DNA of 64,000 nucleotides. Origin: Antedon mediterranea (taxonomy: Eukaryota > Echinodermata > Crinoidea > Comatulida > Antedonidae). Below are positions 11,395-23,400 of this stretch, piece after piece; positions within the stretch are counted from its first letter, which is position 1, and every line of letters begins with the position of its first letter. The position numbers and the translations under genes were made by a program. Under the pieces are notes generated by a model that saw nothing but the letters and a program-made list of their open reading frames with translations, did no database searches and was not told the origin of the DNA. The stretch is from NCBI RefSeq assembly GCF_964355755.1, contig NC_092679.1, positions 21,320,932-21,384,931 on the forward strand, written 5' to 3'.

Positions 11395-14300
11395 GTAGAA
11401 AAATAACGCATGCTTATTATACTATAGCAACCAGTTATGTCAAAAAATAAAAGAGTCGAAAATTCACCATTTTTCGAAAAATTCCCTGTACTATAGTACA
11501 GGGATTTTTTCAAGAAATTTCCCTTATTTCGACCTTTTTATTATTCGATAAAAATGGTTACTATAGCATAATTGACATGCGCAAAACCTATTATTCGACT
11601 CTGCGCATGTTTATTATGCTATGGTAACTATTTATATCAAAAAGAATAAAAACTGTTTACTATAGCATAATTGACATGCGCTGAACCTATTATTCGACTC
11701 TGCGCATGTTTATTATGCTATAGTAACCATTTATATCAAAAAAATAAAAACTGTTTTCTATAACATAATTGACATGCGCAGAACCTATTATTCGACTCTG
11801 CGCATGCTTATTATACTATAGCAACCAGTTATGTCAACAAATAAAAGAGTCGAAAATTCACCATTTTTCGAAAAATTCCCTGTACTATAGTACAGGGATT
11901 TTTTCAAGAAATTTCCCTTATTTCGACCTTTTTATTTTTCGATAAAAATGGTTACTATAGCATAATTGACATGCGCGGAACCTATTATTCGACTCTGCGC
12001 ATGTTTATTATGCTATAGTGACCATTTATGTCAAAAAGAATAAAAACTGTTTACTATAGCATAATTGACATGCGCAGAACTTATTATTCGACTCTGCGCA
12101 TGCTTATTATGCTATAGTAACCAGTTATGTCAAAAAATAAAAGGGTCAAAAATTCGCCATTTCTCGAAAATTTCCATGTACTATAGCATAATTAACATGC
12201 GCAGAACCTATTATTCGACTCTGCGCATGTTTATTATGCTATAGTAACCATTTATATAAAAACAAAATAAAAACTGTTTACTATAGCATAATTGACATGC
12301 GCAGAACCTATTATTCGACTCTGTGCATGCTTATTATGCTATAGTAACCAGTTATGTCAAAAAATAAAAGGGTCGAAAATTCGCCATTTTTCGAAAATTT
12401 ACCTGAACTATAGTACAGGGATTTTTTCAAAAAATGTCCAAATTTCGACCTTTTTATTTTTCGATAAAACTGGTTACTATAGCATAATTGACATGCGCAG
12501 AACCTATTATTCGACTCTGCGCATATTTATTATGCTATAGTAACCATTTATATCAAAAATAATAAAAACTGTTTACTATAGCATAATTGACATGCGCAGA
12601 ATTTATTATTCGACTCTGCGCATGCTTATTATGCTATAGTAACCAGTTATGTCAACAAATAAAACGGTCGAAAATTCGCCATTTCTCGAAAATTTCCCTG
12701 TACTATAGTACAGGAATTTTTTCAAAAAATGTCCAAATTTTGACCTTTCTATTTTTCGATAAAACTGGTTACTATAGCATAATTAACATGCGCAGAACCT
12801 ATTATTCGACTCTGCGCATGTTTATTATGCTATAGTAACCATTTATATCAAAACAAAATAAAAACTGTTTACTATAGCATAATTAACATGCGCAGAACCT
12901 ATTATTCGACTCTGCGCATGTTTATTATGCTATAGTAACCATTTATATCAAAAATAATAAAAACTGTTTACTATAGCATAATTGACATGCGCAGAACCTA
13001 TTATTCGACTCTGAGCATGCTTATTATGCTATAGTAACCAGTAATGTCAAAAAATAAAAGGGTCGAAAATTCGCCATTTTTCGAAAATTTCCCTGAACTA
13101 TAGTACAGGGTTTTTTTCAAAAAATGGCGAAATTTCGACCCTTTTATTTTTCGATAAAACTGGTTACTATAGCATAATTGACATGCGCAGAACCTATTAT
13201 TCGACTCTGCGCATGTTTATTATGCTATAGTAACCAGTTATGTCAAAAAATAAAAGGGTCGAAAATTCGCCATTTTTCGAAAATTTCCCTGAACTATAGT
13301 ACAGGGATTTTTTCAAAAAATGTCCAAATTTCGACCTTTTTATTTTTCGATAAAACTGGTTACTATAGCATAATTGACATGCGCAGAACCTATTATTCGA
13401 CTCTGCGCATGTTTATTATGCTATAGTAACCATTTATATCAAAACAAAATAAAAACTGTTTACTATAGCATAATTGACATGCGCAGAACCTATTATTCGA
13501 CTCTGCGCATGCTTATTATGCTATAGTAACCAGTAATGTTAAAAAATAAAAGGGTCGAAAATTCGCCATTTTTCGAAAATTTCCCTGAACTATAGTACAG
13601 GGATTTTTTCAAAAAATGTCCAAATTTCGACCTTTTTATTTTTCGATAAAACTGGTTACTATAGCATAATTGACATGCGCAGAACCTATTATTCGGCTCT
13701 GCGCATGTTTATTATGCTATAGTAACCATTTATATCAAAACAAAATAAAAACTGTTTACTATAGCATAATTGACATGCGCAGAACCTATTATTTGATTCT
13801 GCACATGTTTATTATGATATAGTAACCATTTATATCAAAAAGAATAAAAACTGTTTACTATAGCATAATTGACATGCGCAGAACCTATTATTCGACTCTG
13901 CGCATGCTTATTATGCTATAGTAACCAGTAATGTCAAAAAATAAAAGGGTCGAAAATTCGCCATTTTTCGAAAATTTCCCTGAACTATATATAGTACAGG
14001 GTTTTTTTCAAAAAATGTCCAAATTTCGACCCTTTTATTTTTCGATAAAACTGGTTACTATAGCATAATTGACATGCGCAGAACCTATTATTCGACTCTG
14101 CGCATGTTTATTATGCCATAGTAACCATTTATATCAAAAAGAATAAAAACTGTTTACTATAGCATAATTGACATGCGCAGAACCTATTATTCGACTCTGC
14201 GCATGCTTATTATGCTATAGTAACCAGTTACGTCAAAAAATAAAAGGGTCGAAAATTCGCCATTTCTCGAAAATTTCCCTGTACTATAGTACAGGGATTT

Positions 14301-14660
14301 TTTCAAAAAATGTCCAAATTTCGACCTTTTTATTTTTCGATAAAACTGGTTACTATAGCATAATTGACATGCGCAGAACCTATTATTCGGCTCTGTGCAT
14401 GTTTATTATGCTATAGTAACCATTTATATCAAAACAAAATAAAAACTGTTTACTATTGCATAATTGACATGCGCAGAACATATTATTTGACTCTGCACAT
14501 GTTTATTATGATATAGTAACCATTTATATAAAAAATAAATAAAAACTGTTTACTACAGCTTAATTGAAATGCGCAGAACCTATTATTCGACTCTGCGCAT
14601 GCTTATTATGCTATAGTAACCAGTTATGTCAAAAAATAAAAACTGTTTACTATTGCATAA
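11395..14660. repeat. Hairpin-rich satellite array (about 99 + 196 = 295-bp higher-order unit)
   Basis: Short A units (99-100 bp) contain TACTATAGCATAATTGACAT, GCGCAGAACCTATTATTCGA and CTGCGCATGTTTATTATGCT. Each is nearly self-complementary: about a 27-bp stem with two mismatches and a 14-base loop. Longer units (about 196 bp) add a second near-palindrome whose core is CCCTGTACTATAGTACAGGG, flanked by GGTCGAAAATTCGCCA and TTTCGACC. A and long units alternate, giving a 295-bp period that also produces the repeated 82-codon open frames at 12292, 12587, 13178 and 14168. Copies are very similar to each other. It is not coding. Confidence 0.93.
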
Positions 14661-15350
14661 TTGCTGTATATGATCATATATTGCTTAATCATCATCTTAT
14701 AGTGCCATAGAACCCCGTTATGTCGAAAAATAAAATGGTCGAAAAATGGCCAAAATATCAAGTGTTTAAAATTCAGTTATTATGTGATAATATTGCTATA
14801 TGATCATATATTGCTTTATCATCATCTTATAGTGCCATCGAACCATGTTATCTGGAAAAATAAAATGGTCGAAAATTGGATATTTAAAAAAAAAAATCTT
14901 GTACTTTAGTACAGGGATTTTTTCGAAAAATGGCCAAAATATCAAGTTTTTAAAATTCAGTTATTGTGATCATATATTGCTTATCATCATCTTATAGTGC
15001 CATTGAACCATGTTATCTCGAAAAATAAAATGGTCGAAAATTGGATATTTAAAAAAAAAAATCTTGTACTTTAGTACAGGGATTTTTTCAAAAAATGGCC
15101 AAAATATCAAGTTTTTAAAATTCAGTTATTGTGATCATATATTGCTTATCATCATCTTATAGTGCCATCGAACCATGTTATCTCGAAAAATAAAATGGTC
15201 GAAAATTGGATATTTAAATAAAAAAATCTTGTACTTTAGTACAGGGATTTTTTCGAAAAATGGCCAAAATATCAAGTTTTTAAAATTCAGTTATTGTGAT
15301 CATATATTGCTTTATCATCATCTTATAGTGCCATAAACCCTGTTACGTCG
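14660..15350. repeat. Related 165-bp tandem array
   Basis: Units contain GATCATATATTGCTTATCAT, CTTATAGTGCCAT, AAATAAAATGGTCGAAAATT and CTTGTACTTTAGTACAGGGA. GATCATATATTGC recurs at about 14969, 15133 and 15298 (period about 165) and, less regularly, at 14672 and 14802. A single related copy lies left of the main satellite at 11345, so this family brackets the main array. Confidence 0.88.
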
Positions 15351-17306
15351 AAAAATAAAAAAAAATTGGATTACTATAACACAATATACGTGGAGCATAA
15401 TTGAATTTTGAAAAGTCTATAATATTTTTCGCTAAATTCCCTGAACAGGGTACAGGGATTTTTTATGAAAATGGAAAAATGGTGTCCCTTTTTCACCTAA
15501 CTGGTTTACTATGACACCATACGACTTTATACATGTCACATAATATATAAATATATAAAGAATTAAACAGTGTAGAGTTGCTTGGTATTTTCACAATGTT
15601 TAATTGCTCGCTAGCATGCCACATAAGATGTATGCCAACTACCGTAATCAACTGATTTCACATAGAGATTAAAAAGAACAAAAAAAGCAAACGGCTGAAA
15701 AAAAAAGAACTAAACTCGAGGAAAAAAAAAATAACCTAAACTAAAAATGTACTACATTGAAACTCCAAATGCAGGCTGTGGTGTTGAGAATTATAACGCA
15801 ACAATTTTAAGAATCATTGTTCTAAATCCTAAATTAGTATTAAAAACTGGCACCATTATTTTAAAATTATGCAAGAAAAACAAGATCGTTGTTGAATTTA
15901 TCTCAATTTTTTCGTGAACTATTTTTGTTTATATCTCTATATAAATTCTTATTAGGATACATTTAAATATAATATGTAGATATTATGTGTAGATGATGCA
16001 CCAAAATTGTATCTGTGCTATAACATCATTTCTAAAAATTCAAACGTTTCACATTAAATGCAATGTACACAACTACGAATAGTATCGGCAAAAGCGCCTA
16101 TACCTGGTTACATCTAAGCTAAACATTCAAATTGTGAAAGTGTAGTAAATATTACCAAAAATATAAAGAAAAATAATAACAAATAAAACCTCTATTAAGA
16201 AAATTAATCAGTGTAGTAAATTAAATAATACTTTAACAATCAGATACAAAATTAAGAAAATAATCATTTGAATAACGTGATACACATGTTATGTAAATTA
16301 ATTAATTTAAATATGCTAATTAACCTCTTGTTCATGAGAAGATTAAACTTGTGCGGACAAACACACACAACAAACTGGAGGAAACAAAACACAGATTTCA
16401 GATACTAATACCAAAAATAAGGGTGGTGACCTTTGACATGAAAAATATAAAATACACCATTCACCACCCAAAATGTCTATTAATAAAGGTAGTCGCTATA
16501 AGGTATCATTTTGTTGCTAACAAACACTAATATTATGTGCAACATGATTGTGTAACTACAAACAAGTCTTACTATACTGTGTTTTATTAATTCTAATGAT
16601 AATTTGATTATAAATAAATGATTTCATATAGAAATTAAGTTTAAAAATAATAATCAGTATTAGCATGATACTTGGGTACAATGAACGCAAAAACAATGGT
16701 GTTTAGCAACACTGGACTATCTACTGTGAGAACGGCAATATGGAACAATAGAGCAACAAAATACACACATTATTTAATATACTATCTATTAAATGTCATT
16801 AAGTTTTAGTAAACTTCGATATTAGAAATTATCAATATGCTTTAATTGAATACTTTGGTTATGTTTTACTCATTTACAACAACTTACGAAACTACAAAAA
16901 TGAGAAAATGAATTCCGTCACATTATCTAGAAAAAGCCGTCGCAATTTGGGATCGATCCAGAAAATCACGTCCATTTTTAAGATCTCATTTTCGATCTAA
17001 ATTATTCAAATGTCTAGCAATAATTCTTAATAATTTAAAAGCCTAGGAATCTACACCACACTACATCAATTAATATACACAATGAAACACATTTTTAATT
17101 TTTTAAAATTAAACTTTACAATGAATGAATTCATTTCATTAGATTCACAGGTGCACCTCTTACTACAATTCCTATACTGTTCTTCAAAAAGTCCACAATA
17201 TTCAGCACTCTTCTACATTTGGAATTTCAAATTTTTAATTTACACACTTTTATTTTTCAATTCTATTTTATAATAATAAAGTAAGCATTTATTTATTTAA
17301 ATTTTC
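15350..17306. other. AT-rich stretch: end of intergenic DNA and probable beta-spectrin 3' UTR
   Basis: No supported gene is seen. On the minus strand AATAAA occurs shortly after the beta-spectrin stop, at about 17288-17295 and 17248-17253, and other AT-rich signals lie further left. The spectrin 3' UTR probably lies in the part nearest 17306. Its end cannot be fixed from sequence alone. Confidence 0.5.
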
Positions 17307-17493
17307 TCATTTCTTTAGGGTGAAGAAGCCTTTGCCAGATTTTGGTTTCTTGCCAGCGCCGGTGTCTGCGGGCATTGTAGCCGATTTCTGCTGGTCTGTG
17401 GGATGTTTGCTTGCCTCGTTCAGGCAGTCTATCCAATATTTCACTTCATTACTGTCTTTACACTGGAACAAGTAGGCGTTTCCATCATTTAAC
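17307..17493 (-). CDS. SPTBN1: Beta-spectrin exon 35 (PH end, basic tail, stop)
   Basis: Residues 2280-2341 and [33 protein letters not shown] is the C-terminal PH helix. [15 protein letters not shown] is the lysine-rich tail seen at the end of conventional beta-spectrins. Confidence 0.95.
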
Positions 17494-20400
17494 CTGAAAA
17501 ATATATTGAAACAATGATTTCATTCATCTATCAACAATATAAAGTAGTATTAGTAATAGTAGAATTAAATTTATAGAAATGATTAGATGTATGCAGTAGT
17601 TATGTTAGATAATAGTATAAGCAGTAATACAAGATGTAGCATAAATCGTAGACATAGCAGTAATACTGTAGATGCTGTAGCAGTAATAGCAGACATACAG
17701 TAGCACTTTAAATATGATTTTAATTATCATATTACGTCTGCTTACAAGAGATGTATTAGAGATAGCAATTAAAAGCATTAGTAATATAATATTCCAGTGA
17801 TACTAGTAGCAGAGTATAAAAAAAGATAAAGTAACAATATTAGTCCAACCAGTGATGGTTAAAATCTGTAGCAACAATTATAACTGCTGGCAAAGATTAC
17901 TTGTTAACATGAAATTCACTGCAAAAATAAATTAACTTACTAATAACACCAAAATATCATACCCATAGAGTCATATAGAATATTATGTATTAATTTTGTT
18001 AGTTCAAAATTATGGTAGCAGAAATAGATGTGTTTAGTTAGTAGAAATAGTTATAAATGTAGCAATAGGCTTAGTACTGCTAGTGGCAACACTTGTTAGG
18101 TAACGAGGTTGTAGAAATAGCTATAAATGGTAGCAATATACTTAGTACTCCTAGTGGCAACACTTGTTAGGTAACGAGGTTGTAGAAATAGCTATAAATG
18201 GTAGCAATATACTTAGTACTCCTAGTGGCAACACTTGTTAGGTAACGAGGTTGTAGAAATAGCTATAAATGTAGCAATATACTTAGTACTCCTAGTGGCA
18301 ACACTTGTTAGGTAACGAGGTTGTAGAAATAGCTATAAATGGTAGCAATATACTTAGTACTGCTAGTGGCAACACTTGTTAGGTAACGAGGTTGTAGAAA
18401 TAGCTATAAATGTAGCAATATACTTAGTACTGCTAGTGGCAACACTTGTTAGGTAACGAGGTTGTAGAAATAGCTATAAATGGTAGCAATATACTTAGTA
18501 CTGCTAGTGGCAACACTTGTTAGGTAACGAGGTTGTAGAAATAGCTATAAATGGTAGCAATATACTTAGTACTGCTAGTGGCAACACTTGTTAGGTAACA
18601 AGGTTGCTGAGGGGGCATGTGCCAAAATTGTAGGGCATCGGAAAATAATCCCCATCATTCGACATCACCCAATTTTACTATGGTAGCAAAAGTGTAGGTA
18701 GCTGGTTGATTAGCAGCAGTTTTTTTTAATGTATTTATTCCATACACATTAACAGCAAGTAATTGTCAATGAATAAACTATATCGTGCTTATAAACGTAG
18801 TATAAATTGAGGCTTAGGGAGTGGAGTAGAAACAGTCGCAAGTTACAACCATGGGAACAGGCCAGGATTGAACTGTGGAATTTTAATGAATGTGGATTGT
18901 GGAAGTTGCAGTCAGAGCAGTTGGAGTCGCAACAGTTGCAGTCACAGAAGCTATCAGCAGTTACAGAAATAACAGTTACACTTACAGCAGTTTAATAAGC
19001 AGAAATATGAGGTTGGGCACAAGTAACATTAGTTGGAATAAGAATATTGTTAAAAGGTGTAGATTTGAATACAGAAGATGTTATTAAGAATTAGAAATAC
19101 CTATTAATAATACATAATATCAATAATTCAAAATATTAAATCACACATTTTAAACAAACCAGTTATTTTCAACACGATTCAATATCACACACCACACACA
19201 CACACAACTATACCCAATATTGAAACCAGTGGATAAAGATATACAGTCAAATCTCCCGGACACCCTTGGACTGGTTTCTGGATAGTTTGGAATTCTGAAT
19301 GTGTTTGTAAAACAGAATTTTGGATGTTTTAGACCTCAAGAAATGTCCGTTTCCGATTTTCAGAAAGTGCGGTATTAGGAGAGTTGACTGTACAGTACTA
19401 CAAATTATCTAGGTATTAAGACTTGGAAACAAAATCACAAAACAAAAATAAAATTTAAACAAAAACAAACCCGTAAGTCCTTTACACAAAACAGGTAAGA
19501 AAAGAGAAAAAATAAAAATAAATTGTATTTTATATGAAAAAAAAAATGAAAACTAAAGAACATCTAATCTAATCTTACTGTAGTAATGCTATATGGGTTA
19601 CCATAGGTTAAACAGTAAGCCCACAGTTTGAATTTATACTGTAGTAATTTATACTATTATTATAGTGCTACCCTGTATAAAGCGTACGCTAAAAAAATGT
19701 CTGCATACCTGATTCTGAAAACGTGCTTCTTTTTAGTGTAATCGTCAGCAACTGCTATTGTCGCACTAATGAGAGATATTGGAGGTTCTCCATGATAGGT
19801 ACCATGAGATATGGACTTCTGATCTTTGTAGAAGAAAAGGTCTGAGCCTTGTTGTACACAGAAAACTTGATGCCATGACCTGAAAAGTTATATGAAATAT
19901 ACATATGAACTCAATTTATATAGATATTGGCCTGGCCAAGGAGTGTCTAGACTTGGCCTGGCCAAGGAGTGTCTAGACTTGGCCTGGCTGAGGAGTGTCT
20001 AGACTTGGCCTGGCTGAGGAGTGTCTAGACTTGGCCTGGCCAAGGAGTGTCTAGACTTGGCCTGGCCGAGGAGTGTCTAGACTTGGCCTGGCCGAGGAGT
20101 GTCTAGACTTGGCCTGGCCGAGGAGTGTTTAGACTTGGCCTGGCTGAGGAGTGTCTAGACTTGGCCTGGGTAAAGAGTATCTAGACTTGGCCTGGCTGAG
20201 GAGTGTCTAGACTTGGCCTGGCCAAGGAGTGTTTAGACTTGGCCTGGCTGAGGAGTGTCTAGACTTGGCCTGGCTGAGGAGTGTCTAGACTTGGTCTCGC
20301 TTAGATAATTTGGCACCATGTGTCTTGAATGTATTACCTGCTATGTGCTTTCTTATTATTTGATTCCATTTCATGTTTTCTAATTAGATTTCCCTCAGCT

Positions 20401-23400
20401 TGGAATGACGGAGCATCTCCCCGACTGCTGCCCTCTGCTACATCCTCTTTTCTCTCGCTGATAGTGCTTGGTGTGCTCTGAGCATGTTCTTCATCTCCGT
20501 TCAACAATTCGTTTGAACCATTTCGATCGCTCTCGGCAGATTCGCCGTTAAACACGTTGATGGCAGCCTCCATCTCGTGCTTGACGTTGTCCAGACGCTC
20601 TGAAACCACTTGCTGATCATCGTCATCCACCATATGTCGGCTGTAACTAATAGAAGTTCAATAAACAAAATGTTAGTAAGACTGAATTGAACCAAGATCT
20701 TTGAATCAAATCATTAGGCAAGGTTGATAACCACAAAACTCTGCCACTAACCACTTTCCTATCATAACAAAATTATAATATTAATCAGGTTTGGCTTTTT
20801 TAATAAATGAATGTGTATGTTGCATATATGATGTAAACAACTATGAAATTCAATTACCATATATGGTAAAAAGGAAAAAAAAAATCATTAAACATTCATT
20901 AGTTCTTACTTAATCTGAATATCATCTTGCTTTGGCTCTTCATATTCAACCTTTTCATCATCCTTCTCGCGTTCACTCTCGGTCTGAAGAAACTCTTCAA
21001 CCAGCAAATGCTGCAGAGAGGGCGCTTCTTTTATAGGTGGAATGTCTTCATCGGAAGAATTAAGAGCTCTTCTCTCCTCTGCCTTTTTCCTTCGTAGCTC
21101 TTTCAATTCAAACTGAAGATGGAATATACATTCAATTAAATTTGAACATCTTAAATAATTTTATTCTTTTTTAATATAACAGAAAATAGAATGATAACGT
21201 CACCACAATTTTTTGTTTAAATCTGAAATATGGACTAAGTTCAGAAGTACTTTCTAGAGTAATTATAACAAGTCCAAAGAATATTAAAGCAATGAATATA
21301 TGTTTTTAAACTACTTAACGGTCACCCTTAGTATACACAAGGGATGCATAATAACACCATCTTGTATTTATACTTTAAATGAAATAAGGTCAAGTTTGGG
21401 TAGATCAGGAATGAAACAGACCACAAATTTGATGGATTTCCCTTGTTACATGTGCTATTATTTGGACATGTCATATTACTACCATATTTGGGCATATCAC
21501 TACCATATTTGGACACATCACACTTTTTTTGTCAAAGTAGTTTGATAGTGTAGAGAGAGCTTTAATATTATCATTATAATCACTTTAAAAAAATTTATCG
21601 TGGTAATGAATCAACCAAGTAGTAAGTGACTTACAGTAGTTAATTTTTCTAGTGCTATAAAGCGGTCATGCTGGGTGGCAGCTGCTTTCTCAAATGCTTC
21701 GTGTTTCTTGATTAATTTCTCGACTTCATCAAGGGAGTTCTAACGATAAAAGAAAATATAATATTTAATAAGAAATTCAAGTACATAGCATTTCTAATAT
21801 GATTTTTAAAATGTTTCAATTTTATTATAGAAGGACTAGAAGGGCGCAACCCTCCGTCTAGACATGAAAATTTAATGACGTGTTCCCATACAGCTATGGA
21901 AATATCCTTTACATATAACTTTTTGAGTAATCCTGCTAACTAACATATATAGAAAGAAACACACACACGTGATCGACTACATAAACTCTCGTCTTATTTG
22001 TTTATGTATTGTCCGTTTTATATGTATAATAAATTAAGCTTTGCTCTTTTGGTTTTTTCCCTCCATTTTTGCTTTATCTTAACCACCATCATCAAAGTAT
22101 CTTATAAATATATGCAATTTGAAAAATGAATTCAAACTTGAAACTAAGCCACGGAGGTAATTAAAAAAAAACTCACCCCGTAGTCTTCACTCTTCAGGTA
22201 TGGTTCCTGCATGATGAGCCAGGCCTCAGCGATGTGGGCATCTCTTGCAAACTGATACACCTCTTGGATGAGAAGGAGGTACTCCCATCGATGCTCCCAG
22301 TCAGCTATCATTGCACACCTCTGGTTGCCTACTGTCACAAGCTTTTCACGGATCTGAAATTAAGAAAACCCAACGTTATTTTTTATTGATGGTGGATGTT
22401 ACTTTTCTTTTTCAAACAATTCTAAAATCATTGTTTTCATATGAATGACTAATGTGAATAAAGTGATTGAACAAATTTGCTTGTTTGATCAATATATATA
22501 TAATGTCTTTTGATAAAGTGATTGTACCTTGCAAGTTATATTCAGTATGCATTGTTGGTAAAGATAATCTAACCAAATCACATTCTTACACAGATCTAAA
22601 AGAAATACAGAAGAACTCCTCCTTTGGGGGACACCTCTATTAAGGGGACACTTTCCCGTCACAACGAATGAGATAATATATGTAGGTTATTCTATATTTA
22701 TACGTACCTCTTTTGACGCATAATGTTCCTTTGCTAACATGTCCTTCCCGAGCGTGAAGCAATCCGTAAAGCTATCGTTACGCGTGTCAATCTCGGACCG
22801 GATGTTCTGATGGTGATTTATCAAAAGTTCTACTCCAGTGATGTCCCTAAATAAACAAAAAAATCAAAACCAGTAAAATTAACTAGTAATTTAACTCCAA
22901 AAATTATCCAGGGATGATATGGTCTTTAGCCTGCTACCTAAGGCTAAGAATCAAAGGCAGTGAAGCTGTTTGTTGTAGGCTTTAATCTACACTATCAAAC
23001 TAGTTTGTCAACAAAAATGTTATATGCCCAATTATGGTAGTGATATGCCCAAATATGGTGATGATAGGAGGTGGCTTAGCAATTAATACCTATTCAGGAA
23101 TTTCTCGTTTTATAACATTTTGATTCAAATTAATAATATCATATCTAGTATTTTGAGCTTTAATTATTTTCAGAGTTATTTTCTTTAATGAAAGTGAACA
23201 AACCTTGGTTTTTCTTGTGTGTTTATCTGGATTGAGATGTCATCCATCCACAGCTGGAGAGCTCGCACCATATTCAAGAATCTGTACAAGTCTAGCGTGT
23301 CATGTAGTCGCTCTGTTCTGAAGGACACTGCTGCTTTCAACGCATTCCATGCTTCAACAACCTCACGTTCTCTTTCATCAATGTCTCGTGCTTTGTCTCC

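Noticed and set aside
12292-14416. Four near-identical 82-codon open frames (MTCAEPIIRL...) as a repeated gene family
   Set aside because: They are periodic frames of the hairpin satellite. The spacing equals the repeat period, the frames run through palindromes, and similar frames on the other strand would be just as open.
18041-20297. CRISPR array (regular direct repeats)
   Set aside because: The repeats are head-to-tail without unique spacers, in introns of an animal gene.
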